This document shows, one piece after another, positions 48,200 through 60,836 of a stretch of 64,000 nucleotides of DNA; position 1 is the stretch's first letter; each line of letters starts with the position of its first letter. Source of the stretch: Xestospongia muta (Eukaryota; Porifera; Demospongiae; Haplosclerida; Petrosiidae). The position numbers and the translations under genes were made by a program. The notes under the pieces were generated by a model. It had not been told where the DNA came from. It saw nothing but the letters and a program-made list of their open reading frames with translations, and ran no database searches. The DNA is taken from positions 6,151,135 through 6,215,134 of the forward strand of contig OY848920.1 of assembly GCA_963693285.1 (NCBI GenBank). The letters run 5' to 3'.

Positions 48200-49560
48200 A
48201 TTAAAATATAATTCATGCCGTATTTATTCACTTAATGATAGTCACTTTACAAAGATAGATATCTTGTGCCAAAACTTCAGTATCCATTCCATTGGCCAAT
48301 TTGACTCAAAGAAATTAGACTTTAAGGGTTGCCATAGAGATCTTAAAGACTTTATGTTACCAATTAGGCTGTAAGTCCATTGTAATCACACCAGTTAGGA
48401 TAATGTCATTTTTCTCATAAATATCTCGTGCCAAAACTCCAGTATATATTCCCTTTTATATTTGTACTCACATTAATTTTGGTCATGTAAATTTGTTACT
48501 AACATCATTTTACAAAGCTATCTTGTGCCAAAACTTTATTATGTACTCCATTAGCCATTTTCACTCATAGAAGTTAGGGTTGAAGGACTGTCATAGAGAT
48601 CTTAAGACTTTATGTTTGGCGAATAGGGTTTAAGGGCCTTTGTAATCATGCCTATTAAGATGATGTTGTTTTTCAAAGATGAATTGGTTATTAATGTGAC
48701 TTTCCAAATTAATCCTGTGCCAAAGCTTGAGTATCTACTTCATTGGCAATTTGACTCTTAGAGATCAGACTTTAAGGGATGCTCTACCCATCTCAAAGCT
48801 TTATGTTTAATAATAGTTTTAAGGCCACTGTAATCATGCACATTAGAATGATGTCATTTCTCTCAAGTGAATTGGTTACTAATGCCACTATATATATGAA
48901 CATATCTTGTGCCAAAATTTCAGTATCTACTCCATTGATGATTTTCATTGATATAAATTATGGTTTAAGGACTGCAATAGAGACCTTCACATTTGGCATG
49001 TTAGGGTTAAAGGCCATTGTACTCATACCAATTAGTATGATGACATTTTTCTCATGTGAAATTATTGCTAATGTCTTTCCAAACACATCTTGTGCAAAAG
49101 GTTCAATGTATACTACATTGACCATTTCCTCTTATAGAAATTAGGGTTTAGAAATTTCCATAGACATCTTAGGGCTTTACATTTGCCAATTAGGGTACAA
49201 GACCATTGCAATTTTACCATTTCAGATATGTCATTTTTTTATGAATTGGTTACTAATGTCATTATATGAAGATATATTGTGCCAAAACTTCAATATCTAC
49301 TCCATTGATGACTTTAACTTGTAGAAATTAGCTGTTTAAGATCTGTCATAGATATTTTGAGACTTTATGTTAGGTAATTAGGTTTTAGGGCCTTTCTAAT
49401 CATAATAATTAGGATGATGTAATTTTTGTCATGTGAAATGGTTACTAGTAGACTTCTCAAACATATCTTGTGCCAAAACCTCATCATCTACTACATTGAC
49501 TATTTCCACTCATAGAAATTTGGGTTTAAAGACTCATGCACAGATGTTAAGGCTTTTGGC
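48200..49560. repeat. About 190-bp degenerate satellite in the right arm
   Basis: Seven or eight diverged units, each with CTTGTGCCAAAACTT, CTACTCCATTG, CATAGAAATTAGGGTTTAA, GTCATAGAGATCTTA and AATTAGGATGATGTCATTTT. The CTTGTGCC marks occur near 48263, 48425, 48522, 48714, 48906, 49090, 49277 and 49467, mostly 184-192 bp apart. Found only in the transposon's right arm. Open frames inside (for example 48779-49144) are incidental. Confidence 0.8.
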
Positions 49561-49990
49561 ATGAAACATCTATTGAAATAACAGGCAGAGTTTGTGGAAG
49601 ATAACAGTTTTGAGGAATAACCTCCTTACTTTTAATAGTCGATGATTTAAGGAACATAACATATCATTATAACTATGACTTGTGTGTCAATTTGATATAC
49701 ATAGTTTGACTCAAAGCTCAATGCCATTTTCTGGTTAGGGGTTTTAAAAAGTAGCGTAATCTAAGTACTGTCCCACGTAAAAAATATATATAGCCTTTTA
49801 AAAGTGTGTTTGTCAGTAATATTTATAAAAATGTATAAAAGTCAAAACCAAGTAGTGGCCTACTTTTGTTATATACTGTATTAATATAGAGTGCAGTAAG
49901 TTCATTAGTTAAAAGTACATCAAGAATAGTTCATGTTGCTGATGTCTTCTAATTATAAGATAATTTTATTTAAACAGAGACTGATTGAAA
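49561..49990. other. Right-arm spacer, nothing recognised
   Basis: AT-rich, without coding or repeat signal. Confidence 0.4.
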
Positions 49991-50560
49991 TGTTCAAGGG
50001 TACTCTACATTAATGTGAAATTCAACTTCGATTTAGAAGGGTTTAGACTAAAGTAATTTTCTTGAACCCAATTATTAATAAGGTTAATATCATTTGAAGA
50101 TGGTATAGTCTTCTGGGACTCTCTAATTTCTTTCAATAAAACTATACGATCAGCATAGAGATATCTAAAGAGAAGAAAAGATTAGTAATATAATCTGTGT
50201 AAATTAGAAATAGCAAGTGACCTAGTACTGACTCTTGAAGTATTCCTGAAATGACTGGTAGTTCTATTAAATGAACGCCATTGTGATAACATATTATACA
50301 CTACCAGATTAATCATTACAAATTCATCTCAGTAGAAAAGTTACCAATCCCCATATTTTCTAATTTTAGTAGCAATATTTTATGTGGCACACTAAGAAAG
50401 CATTTTTTAGTCAAAGAAAGCTGGGCAAATTGAAGATATCTTGTTCAAAATTTATACCAATCATCTCGAATAGAAGTTGAGTTGAGATAGTTGATGTTTT
50501 TGGGAGAAAAACTTATTAATTATTTAAAAAGGAACAAGACTCCTGGAAGTTGCCATGATC
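49990..50560 (-). pseudogene. LINE reverse-transcriptase fragment (right arm)
   Basis: Inverse counterpart of the left-arm LINE piece (about 36468-36836), then extending further: after LLFLIYTDYIT the minus strand continues ADRIVLLKEIRES, INLINNWVQENYFSLNPSKS, the RT thumb-side region after the (degenerate) A-D-D box. Multiple stops. On the outer side the LINE joins the TTG microsatellite directly, so about 0.87 kb present in the left arm is missing here. Confidence 0.7.
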
Positions 50561-50562
50561 AC

Positions 50563-51188
50563 AATAATGATGATAATAACAGCAACAACAACAACCAACA
50601 ACAACAACAACAATAATAATAATAACAATAATAATAATTATAATAATAATTATAATCTGATGAGTTAAACATAGGTCAATGAGAACAGAAAGTAGATAGT
50701 ATCTTGAGAATATCACCTTACCAAGTACCTTCATATAATAAGAAGAGAACCATTCTGTTCGTTGCCACGCCCATTTTGACCCCTAATTGACCCCCATCTT
50801 AAATACTGAAATAGAGAGAATTTCTAGTATGATAGAGTATCGAGACTTACCAAAATTGAAGATTGCTAGTTGAATAACTAAAATTTTGAATTGCAAATTC
50901 ACCATAAAATCGTGAATTCACGAATTGCAATAATCGTGAACTCTCGGTAAAAACGTGAATTGAGAAGTGGAATAATCGCGAATTCACAGTAAAATCGTGA
51001 ATTGTGAAATATGATAATCGTGAATTTCCGGGTAGTGTCATGTGTTTTGAGTGTGCAATAATCGTGAATTACTGGAAAATCGTGAATTTTGAGCGTTCAA
51101 TAATCGTGAATTACTGGAAAATCGTGAATTTTGAGTGTTCAATAATCGTGAATTTGATGCCTATTTTTGTCGTGGTTTGTATTCCATA
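50563..51188. repeat. Right terminal inverted repeat with AATCGTGAAT motifs
   Basis: Mirror of the left end. It has one additional unit of the motif block (about 51062-51140, containing AATCGTGAATTACTGGAAAA twice), so the two ends differ in repeat number. The (ATT)n/(TTG)n microsatellite is shorter here. Confidence 0.85.
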
Positions 51189-51194
51189 GTAGGG
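51189..51194. other. Target-site duplication, right (GTAGGG)
   Basis: GTAGGG follows ...GTATTCCATA. Together with 34986-34991 it defines a 6-bp duplication, checked against the empty site in copy A. Confidence 0.92.
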
Positions 51195-51415
51195 ACCTTA
51201 AAAGATTTACCAATAACTTACCAACTACAACATGTATCAGCCAGTATTTTAAGCAGATCATGTTCATCAGGAGGGCTCTTTAAAATATCTAAGAAATATA
51301 AGATTATGACAAGTACATACAAGAATGCAGATAAATGTAATCCCTTTGTTGCTAAGTACATCCTCCATGTATCTAGCAATGTCAGCAGTAAAAACAAAAG
51401 GAAATCTAGAAAAGC
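51189..51415 (-). pseudogene. Membrane-death-domain gene, 5' part (copy B, split)
   Basis: Copy B version of 18637-18858. The transposon cuts it within the death domain after the (W-stop-VIGK) turn; the remainder lies at 34869-34991. A 4-bp insertion (TACATACAAG against TACAAG, near 51321) shifts the frame within the membrane segment, and the shared in-frame TAA is present. Thus it is inactivated three ways. Confidence 0.75.
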
Positions 51416-51665
51416 CTAAGTTATGAACCACATATAATTAACAAATGGACATTCTTGTGATTAATAGGAAGGATAATAAATTCTATTATACAATATATGA
51501 ATATTGTAGAAACATAGAAAGTATTAACAAATGCATTTTACATAATTCAACAGAAGACTATAGCACATTGAAGTGATTAATTCCTCCTTCACACTTGAAG
51601 ACTAACAATACAAATACTTATTGATAGTTGTGAAAAAAAAATTGCTGCAAGCTGCATTGTAATTA

Positions 51666-51917
51666 TCATGATGAAGAGACAAAAGGCATATAAAATAACG
51701 AGGTTCTATAATGGTCTAACATAGTAAATTGAAATGTGCTAGTTGAATTGTCCAATGAAGTAGAAGACACATTTCCTTTGGGCATTTTCTCATATAGATA
51801 TGATAAAACACTGTACCATGGTTTATTAGCCAGGCTACCGAAAGTCAGCCTAGAAAACAGTAAGAAAGCAAATGGTAACAAACATCTATGATATTGAACA
51901 GACTTTGTCCTTGTCAA
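51666..51917 (-). CDS. Short signal-peptide-like open frame (copy B)
   Basis: Counterpart of 19109-19360; 83 codons with MTRTKSVQYHRCLLPFAFLL and three amino-acid replacements relative to copy A. Coding status uncertain. Confidence 0.22.
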   Translation of the reverse strand: MTRTKSVQYHRCLLPFAFLLFSRLTFGSLANKPWYSVLSYLYEKMPKGNVSSTSLDNSTSTFQFTMLDHYRTSLFYMPFVSSS

Positions 51918-52119
51918 TATATATCTCTTTTATACAACATTTTGATGATGGTAAAGTTAATGGAAAAACATAGCAACTGAAAAAATTGATATAATTTAAT
52001 AATAGATAACAAAGACTTATATACATACATGTAGCCATGAATTTTTTGAAAGCGACTACTTCTGTGCAAAACGTTTCATATACTTTTAGAGTGTTCATAC
52101 CACGCAAGCTATTTCTGCA

Positions 52120-53828
52120 CTAGTCACAACATTTACTTGGGTCTAATATCTCTACACTTAAAGCTGTGAGGCAAGCAAATACATTCATAGTAAACATAGT
52201 ATCTACTTCACACCAGTTAAACAATGTTCCTCAAAGCATACTTGTATTTACATGACACTTGCAACACAAAGTTTAGGCATCTCTGCACACGTATATTCTG
52301 AACTATCAGCTTATAGATAATTGATTTATACAATGAATATTATTACACAACTAATTGTCTTTAATGTTTCAAATGTTCAAACAGAATTGAACAATAATAA
52401 AAAAAATAATATTAAAGTAGTTGACACATTGTTATGTCTTACATGACAAGTAACATATCTTCTTTACTTGATTTAGAATTTTTGTTATCAGTACTAGACA
52501 ATCTCCTTTTCTTTATGGTATGTCTTTTGTCTACATAGAAATGAACAATAAATATAATGAATTGACTACATTGTAATGACAAGGTTTAAATCTCTGAGTG
52601 CCTGAAAAAGGTTCTGGAATAAAATATTAGACTTTGTCTGCACATTGTATTCACTAAAGCATAGAGGAGCTTATAGCCTTCAAATGAGGGAGGGGATACA
52701 AGTCCCACTTGAAAGCTGCACAGCTAAGTATTTGACAATTATGAATCCAATAACTCAAAAATAATTTGTACACCACGCAGGCTAATCATAACATTACTAT
52801 GAATTTAATATAACAAATTTGTGTATTGTAGACTATAGGTTGTCTTCATAATCTTGTACATGTACTCCTAATTTAAATTTACCTTAAAAAAGTTGCTGAC
52901 GTAAACTACTTGTATAAACATTAACTAGAGGTCTCAAGGTAATGTGCTGATTTAGCAACAACAAGTCAGATATCGTGACTGCTTCTTATCAATTATATGA
53001 GCATAGTGCTCTAAATAAACAGCAATTAGTTTGACGAAACCAGAGGACCTGGATATAGATGTGAATCACAACAGCACTGACAAGTTGGTTACCTTCAGAA
53101 AACTTGTACCACACACATCTTAAGCAGTTACTTCATATAAAGAATCTGTTGGTGTGATGATCTCAATAGGAATAACAAGTGTTAAACCACATACATCTAG
53201 GGATAACTTGTGCTCTTTAACAATTTCACTAATCCTAACAAAGAAAGAATGTATTAAATATATTATGAAAGAATGTATCATTATATTATTATTACTAATC
53301 TATTATACAAGAAAAAGTTATTGTACCTTTTATGAAAACTTGCTGACGTAGTCAAACTCTATTGCACTACTGTCATAACTCGTCACCACCAGCTTTGAGA
53401 GTAACCTCATTTGGTAAAATGTTATAGAAAATACTAGTACTATATTACATTTATACATAATTATAATATATATACTCCATTCAGATAGAATTTGACATTT
53501 GACTTAATATTTTTTTAATATGGTTTTAATTATTTAACATACTTGGAAATAGTGTTTAAATATCTCAAAACTCAGGTTTGTCTCATAAGTATACAACATA
53601 TCATTAACAAGCATTTGGACATACATTCTCCAATTATAACAGAAGTTATACAAACTATTAAAAAAGGACAAAAAAGCAAACCAATTAAAAGAAGGCTTTA
53701 GTGTAATTGTAAAAATCACTAAAGTTGTGAGGCTGGTTACATATGGTATGTTATTGATGGAACCTTTTGCTACAACACTTTCAAACTCTAAAATCTACTA
53801 ATAATGTGCTACTATATCTAAACAGTTC
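52120..53828. other. Non-coding part of copy B
   Basis: Matches 19561-21266 with small indels; nothing recognised. Confidence 0.4.
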
Positions 53829-53962
53829 AAAAAAGAATGAGCCGAGGATCAACAGTACTCTTAGTACATCATAGCTAGCACACCTATGATGCTCCAGACG
53901 ACACCACGTGGAGGTGGTACTGTATTGCCGTCCCCCCACCCTACCACCTCTCATTCTTTTTT
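53829..53962. mobile_element. 134-bp MITE (copy B)
   Basis: Same 13-bp inverted ends and interior as 21267-21400, with a single visible substitution (GATGTTCC to GATGCTCC). Confidence 0.65.
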
Positions 53963-54215
53963 AATGGCCTATTATGCTCAAAATATATTTTTAATGGCCT
54001 AATATGCTTAAATATTTTTTAATGGCCTAATATGCTCAAAAAATATTTTTAATGGCCTATTATGCTCAAAATATATTTTTAATGGCCTAATATGCTTAAA
54101 TATTTTAAATAGACTAATATGCTCAAAAATATTTATAATGGCCTATTATGCTCAAAATATATTTTTAATGGCCTAATATGCTAAATATTTTTAATGGCCT
54201 ATCATGCTCAAAATA
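53963..54215. repeat. About 30-bp AT-rich tandem array (copy B)
   Basis: Counterpart of 21401-21655, with a different order of the GGCCTA and AGACTA variants. Confidence 0.8.
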
Positions 54216-54217
54216 AA

Positions 54218-55893
54218 AATCTCTGGGACTGTTGCATTAGGACACAGTAGATGGGACTGTTACATTGGGACACAGTAGACATGTGAGTTACGTTATGACA
54301 CAGTAGTGTTACATTAGGACACAGTAGATGGGATTGTTACAATATGACACAGTAGACAGGGAGTTATGTTATGACACAGTAGATGGGACTGTTACATTTG
54401 GACACAGTAGACATGTGAGTTACGTTATGACACAGTAGTGTTACATTAGGACACAGTATACAGGTGAGTTACATTAGGACACAGTAGGTGGGACTGTTAC
54501 AATATGACACAGTAGACAGGGAGTTATGTTATGACACAGTAGATGGGACTGTTACATTATGACACAATAGACAGGTGAGTTCAATCTTTATGACACAGTA
54601 GATTGAACTGTTACATTAGGACACGGTAGACAGGTGAGTTACATTATGACACAGTAGTGTTACATTAGGACACAGTATACAGGTGAGTTACATTAGGACA
54701 CAGTAGAAGGGACTGTTATATCAGGACACAGTAGACAGGTTAGTTACGTTATGACACAGTAGTGTTACATTAGGACACAGTAGACAAGTGAGTTAAGTTA
54801 TGACACAATAGTGTTACATTAGGACACAGTATACAAGTGAATTACATTAGGACACAGTAGATTGGACTGTTATATCGGGACACAGTATACAGGTGAGTTA
54901 CGTTATGACACAGTAGTGTTACATTAAGACACAGTATACAGGAGAGTTACATTAGGACACAGTAGATTGGACTGTTATATCAGGACACAGTAGACAGGTG
55001 AGTTACGTTATGACACAGTAGTGTTATATTAAGACACAGTATACAGGTGAGTTACGTTATGACACAGTAGTGTTACATTAGGACACAGTAGATGGGACTG
55101 TTACATGAGGACACAGTAGACAGGTTAGTTACGTTATGACACAATAGTGTTACATTAGGACACAGTATACAGGTGAGTTACATTAGGACACAGTAGATTG
55201 GACTGTTATATCAGGACACAGTAGACAGGTTAGTTACGTTATGACACAGTAGTGTTACATTAGGACACAGTAGACAAATGAGTTATGTTATGACACAATA
55301 GTGTTACATTAGGACACAGTATACAGGTGAGTTACATTAGGACACAGTAGATGGGACTGTTACATGAGGACACAGTAGACAGTTTAGTTACGTTATGACA
55401 CAATAGTGTTACATTAAGACACAGTATACAGGTGAGATACATTAGGACACAGTAGATTGGACTGTTATATCAAGACACAGTAGACAGGTTAGTTACGTTA
55501 TGACACAGTAGTGTTACATTAGGACACAGTAGACAAATGAGTTATGTTATGACACAGTAGTGTTACATTAGGACACAGTAGTGTTACATTAGGACACAGT
55601 ATACAGGTGAGTTAAATTAGGACACAGTGGATTGGACTGTTACATGAGGACACAGTAGACAGGTTAGTTACGTTAAGACACAGTAGTGTTGCATTAGGAC
55701 ACAGTATACAGGTGAGTTACATTAGGACACAGTAGATGGGACTTTTACAATATGACACAGTAGACAGGTGAGTTATGTTATGACACAGTAGTGTTACATT
55801 AGGACACAGTATACAGGTTAGTTACGTTATGACACAGTAGTGTTACATTAGGACACAGTATACAGGTGAGTTACATTATGACACAGTAGATCA
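54218..55893. repeat. GGACACAGTA minisatellite (copy B)
   Basis: Counterpart of 21655-23475, about 150 bp shorter, with modules gained and lost. Confidence 0.9.
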
Positions 55894-56043
55894 GACTGGC
55901 TCTAATCTAATAATTTAAAACAAAATATTAGCTAGGTACTCTTGTACATTTTATATAGAGGATGCTATTAGGTTATAGATTAGTTAACTCTTGCTCACTG
56001 AGTGATCTCTAAAGGCCAGGTTCTATACAGTACATGCACCAGA

Positions 56044-56380
56044 CCTATGCTATAGGCTTTTAATAGGAATGCTAAGTCATCGAATTATATGTGCACTTCA
56101 AGGCTCATTCCATATTCTAAGCATGTAAACTTCTCTCGTTTTCATATACCTATGCTATAGGCTTTTAATAGGAATGTTAAGTCATCATATTATATGCGCA
56201 CTTCAAGGCTCATTCCATATTCCAAGCATGTAAACTTCTCTCTTTTTCACTCCTTTTTATATGCAGTAACCTATGCTATAGGCTTTTAATAGGAATGCTA
56301 AGTCATCAAATTATATGTGCACTTCAAGGATTATTCCATATTCTAAGCATGTAAACGTCTCTCCTTTTCATAGGCAGTAT
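56044..56380. repeat. 111-bp tandem repeat, three units (copy B)
   Basis: Units start at 56044, 56149 and 56270; one internal unit shorter and one longer through small indels. One unit fewer than copy A. Confidence 0.9.
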
Positions 56381-57285
56381 AGCTTTGTTTCTGCTGGCAT
56401 CTTTTGGCACTAAACATCCTATCAGAACTTCAGTAATTGATACACCTATATTATAATAATAGAGAGCTCATAATTAATAACTGCATCTACAACAATGAAC
56501 TTACATCTACAACAATGAACTTACAAACTGTTACCAGAAAATGTTGTCAGGTATCAGACTACCATTTTTGTTGTTGTGAAAGTTTAAAAGATGTTGGTGA
56601 GACTGAAAGACTCCAGGGAGATAGATGATCCATAATATAGAGCACCAACCATAGAAAAGAAAGAAAATACATTATTCCTCCCAACTCACCACCAAAAGAA
56701 ATATCTTCAGCATATATATATATGCCTAAAACACAATAAATCTATAATATACTAACATTTGTTATCAGGTATAACTTACAAGTAGTCAGTGTTTTTTTAC
56801 ATATATATAGATCTCACAGATCACCAGGAATATGTTAACCTAATAATTATAAAGAAAAGAGAAGTGATTATTACTGCATGCACAACATATCAAACTTACA
56901 AGGTAACAGTTACCAGAGAATATGATCAGATCATCTTAGATAGTAACTATATAACTACACAATGGAATATAGTGTTGGCTAACATTGGTTAAAATGTTAT
57001 ATACACAACTCATAACCAGTTTAGCATGACTAGAAATATAACATCACAAAGCACAGTAATAGGCAAATGATCATGTATTTAGTAAGCAAACAGTTAACTG
57101 AATTGAGGCAATTAAAGTAAAATCAGAAAAGGCTGAGTATTCATGCATAATAACAATATATAAGCATAAATAATTCTAGGAAACAACACGAAACCAGTTC
57201 ATTTAATACAATACAGCAAGTCTGAACAAAACCACGATTGTGGGGGTTTATGCTACCTACAATACACAAGGGAATAATAGAACAC
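56381..57285. other. Non-coding spacer (copy B)
   Basis: Matches 24070-24955; nothing recognised. Confidence 0.4.
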
Positions 57286-57289
57286 AGTT

Positions 57290-58745
57290 AAATTATGTAA
57301 GGACATAGTGAACTGTACAGTTATATTAAAACACAGGGACACATTAGCACACAGTAGGAAGTACATTTACATTAGGACACAGTAGACAGGATTGTTACAT
57401 TAGTAGGACATAGTAAACAGAACACAGGATATAGCAGACAGGATGGTTACATTTGGACACAGCAGACAGGAAACAGAACATAGCAGACAGGATGGTTATC
57501 AGAACAGTACAAGGATATTTACATTAGACACAGTAGACAAGACGGTCACATCAGGACACAGTAGACAGGACACAGCACATAGCAGACAGGGTGATTACAT
57601 TAGAACACATTAGACAGGAAAATTAAACTAGGACACAGTAGACTGGAGAGTATATTATGACACCGTAGACAAGATGGTTGACAGTAGACAGGACAGTTAC
57701 GTTAAAAGACAGTAGACAGGGTAGTAAGAATGAAAGACAGTAGACAGTAGAGTTACATTAAAAGACAATAGAGGTACACTAAAAGACAGTATACAGGACA
57801 GGTACATTAAAAGACAGTAGACAAGACAGGTACATTAAAAGACAGTAGACAAGACAGGTACATAAAAAGACAGTAGACAGGACAGGTACATTAAAAGACA
57901 GTAGACAGGACATGTACATTAAAAGACAGTAGACAGGAAAGGTACATTAAATGACAGTAGACAGGACATTAAAATTAAAGACAGTGGACAGGACATGTAC
58001 ATTAAAAGACAGTAGACAGGACATGTACATTAAAAGACAGTAGACAGGACATGTACATTAAAAGACTGTAGACAGGACATGTACATTAAAAGACAGTAAA
58101 CAAGACATGTACATTAAAAGACAGTAGACAGGACATTAAAATTAAAGACAGTGGACAGGACATGTACATTAAAAGACAGTAGACAGGACATGTACATTGA
58201 AAGACAGTAGACAGGACATGTACATTAAAAGACAGTAGACAGGAAAGGTACATTAAATGACAGTAGACAGGACATTAAAATTAAAGACAGTGGACAGGAC
58301 ATGTACATTAAAAGACAGTAGACAGGACAAGTACATTAAAAGACAGTAGACAGGACATGTACATTAAAAGACTGTAGACAGGACATGTACATTAAAAGAC
58401 TGTAGACAGGGCATGTACATTATAAGACAGTAGACAGGACATGTACATTAAAAGACAGTAGACAGGACATGTACATTAAAAGACAGTGGACAGGACACGT
58501 ACATTAAAAGACAGTAGACAGGACAGGTACATTAAATGACAGTAGACAGGACATTAAAATTAAAGACAATGGACAGGAGAGTTAATTAGGAGATTGTAGA
58601 CAGGAAAATTACATTAGGATACAGTGGGCAGGAGTTATATTAGATGACAGTAGACAGGACAGTTAACATTACAACAGAGCAAACATTACAGTTACATTAA
58701 AACACAGACAGGAAGTTACAATGGGATGCTGTAAACTAAACAACA
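57290..58745. repeat. 28-bp GACAGTAGACAGGACATG minisatellite (copy B)
   Basis: Counterpart of 24960-26380, with the number and order of 28-bp units rearranged. Confidence 0.9.
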
Positions 58746-59179
58746 ATTAAGGAGACAGGGTAAATTAGGAGGACCAAATTAAATCCAGTCAATCAACTGA
58801 TGCTCAATATGAAAGGATAATAGGCTATAAATATAATGAGAGATCTATTATGCTGTAATGCTCTACACACAACAAGTGCAAGAGAAGAGGAATTGTCTGA
58901 ACATCACAAGCTAATACTAATACAAATGTAGACCCAAGGAGGATAAATAGGCTTGTACTAAATAAAGAGACTGGACTATTTTATTCAGACTTGCTACATT
59001 GTACTAAAAATATACTGGTTTCAAAAGTCTATAATGTTACAGGGAAAAATGCCAGGCTTAGTTAGGATACCAATGCACTAAATAAAGGCTAAATGAAGAA
59101 GAAACTAAAACTGACTAAAGCTCACTGAATACAAAAGTTAAATGGGACAAACTAGCTATACTAACACACATGGAGTACT

Positions 59180-59700
59180 GTTACTCTGACCGTATTTGTT
59201 ACTACTGTCTTCCACTTTCTTTGTAGCCAAGAACAGCTTTGTCTCAGTATTTACTGCAGAGAACACTATCAGAACCACTCGACAACATGACTCCAGACTT
59301 TTTTTTCTTGTCTTGCGCTAACAGCCCTGCCGAAGAAACGTCCTGACAAAGAGGTTACTCTGACCGTATTTGTTACTACTGTCTTCCACTTTGTCTGTAG
59401 CCAGGAACAGCTTTGTCTCAGTATTTACTGCAGAGACTATCAGAACCACTCGACAACATGACTCCAGGTCTTTTTTTTTTGTCTTGCGCTAACAGCCCTG
59501 CCGAAGTAACGTCCTGACAGAGAGATGGCTAAAATGAAGTAACACTTTTTTGTAGCCAGGAACAGCTCTGTCTCAGTATTTACTGCAGAGAACACTATCA
59601 GAATCACGCGACAACATGACTCCAGGTCTTTCTTCTTGTCTTGCGCTAACTGCCCTGCCGAAGTAACGTCCAGACAGAGAGGTGGCTAAAATGAAGTAAA
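59180..59700. repeat. 157-173-bp tandem repeat, three units (copy B)
   Basis: Counterpart of 26785-27470 with one unit fewer; unit starts near 59224, 59397 and 59552. Confidence 0.85.
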
Positions 59701-60395
59701 GGCCTCTAAGTTTAATATTTTCTAGTAAAAAATTGGCGCTACTAGGGCCGCTAGTCGAACTGAGCATGCTCAGTTGATCATCGTGATCGCGCCATGATAG
59801 TAACGACTATGTAACTTCCTATATATTATCTAGTACACAATGAACATTGTCTTTCTGAATGTAAGTTTATTAATCACACATATATGAAGCCCTGTCCTTT
59901 TATTGCAGCATGTCATCATCTTGTTACAATGGGTGGAGTTACTGCCTAGTATTTGGACCAATTGAGGAACTAGGCCAGCAGACCATATCGTTTATTAAGT
60001 ATCCTTCTCAATAAACAAGATAAACATTTATCCATAACATTAGTTGAAATAGTAAATATATAAAATCACATCATTACAACAAGATACTGATTAATATTAA
60101 CATAAATAAAATCAAAAGTTATAAATCGGTATCATTGATGTAGACATTTCTAATGTCTATATTTTACAGTTATCTTCGTAGAATGTGCAGTAGTCAATGA
60201 CCAAGATCACCACATATTAAGTCTATGAAGTTGACTTTCTTTAGCCTATATATACAATCTAGGTTGAGCTATGAAGGTATCATACCCAGACCTACAATGT
60301 TTCCTGTTGTTTGTATGGCTGGATATGAGACAGTGAAGTCTGACTTCGGGTCTTGTCATTTTCACAAATTCAATAATAAGTAATCTACTTTATTT
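59701..60395. other. Shared segment, copy B, ending at the STK40 breakpoint
   Basis: Matches 27471-28157 up to TAATCTACTTTATTT, where the copies part. Confidence 0.6.
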
Positions 60396-60826
60396 GAGGA
60401 TTGATAATTAGAGAGAATCAGTATGAAAGTGTATATCAATCACTTTATATTTTACAGTACATTAAGTTGTGTGTGACTTGTTCTTTTATTCATTTGGACT
60501 AGTTCAATGCGATATCTAAGTACAACATTACCAAAAGGAGCAGCTCCACAACAATGTTAAGGTAATTGTCTGAAATATCTGTGATCGTTGGTATAATATT
60601 GGTCAACATTTTCATGAGCAATCATCTCAATGAAGAGTATTTAATTCGGTTCTGTTAATAAGTAATTACATGCAGTATGTGGTCTTGCTTTTAAGCCAGC
60701 AACTTTATCTTGTTTATGTAAATTACCAAAATTATTGTAATTAGATTTTACCCTAAAATTGATAAAATCATATATTAATAGCGTTACCAGACATACACAG
60801 GTATACATATAAGACAACTTTTTCTA
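60396..60826. other. 431-bp segment replacing the STK40 interval in copy B
   Basis: No similarity seen to the 4.7 kb at the same place in copy A. A TATTTTACAG acceptor near 60460 and a GGTAATTG donor near 60562 flank about 100 bp, but no frame is convincing. It may be remnant STK40 intron sequence or DNA inserted during a rearrangement. Confidence 0.5.
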
Positions 60827-60836
60827 TAACAAAAAA

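Larger units (their letters stand above)
34992..51188. mobile_element. 16.2-kb palindromic DNA transposon (IS3EU-like)
   Basis: 16,197 bp bounded by TATGGAATACAAACCACGAC and its exact reverse complement, with a 6-bp GTAGGG target duplication and an empty site in the other duplication copy. Order: terminal inverted repeat, LINE fragment, PARP fragment, microsatellites, HECT-like gene (plus), DD35E transposase (minus), HECT-like gene (minus), 190-bp satellite, LINE fragment (minus), terminal inverted repeat. A TAY terminus, 6-bp duplication and integrase-fold transposase agree with what I recall of the eukaryotic IS3EU group; Ginger-type elements are an alternative. The insertion splits the death domain of the copy B gene. 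Confidence 0.88.
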
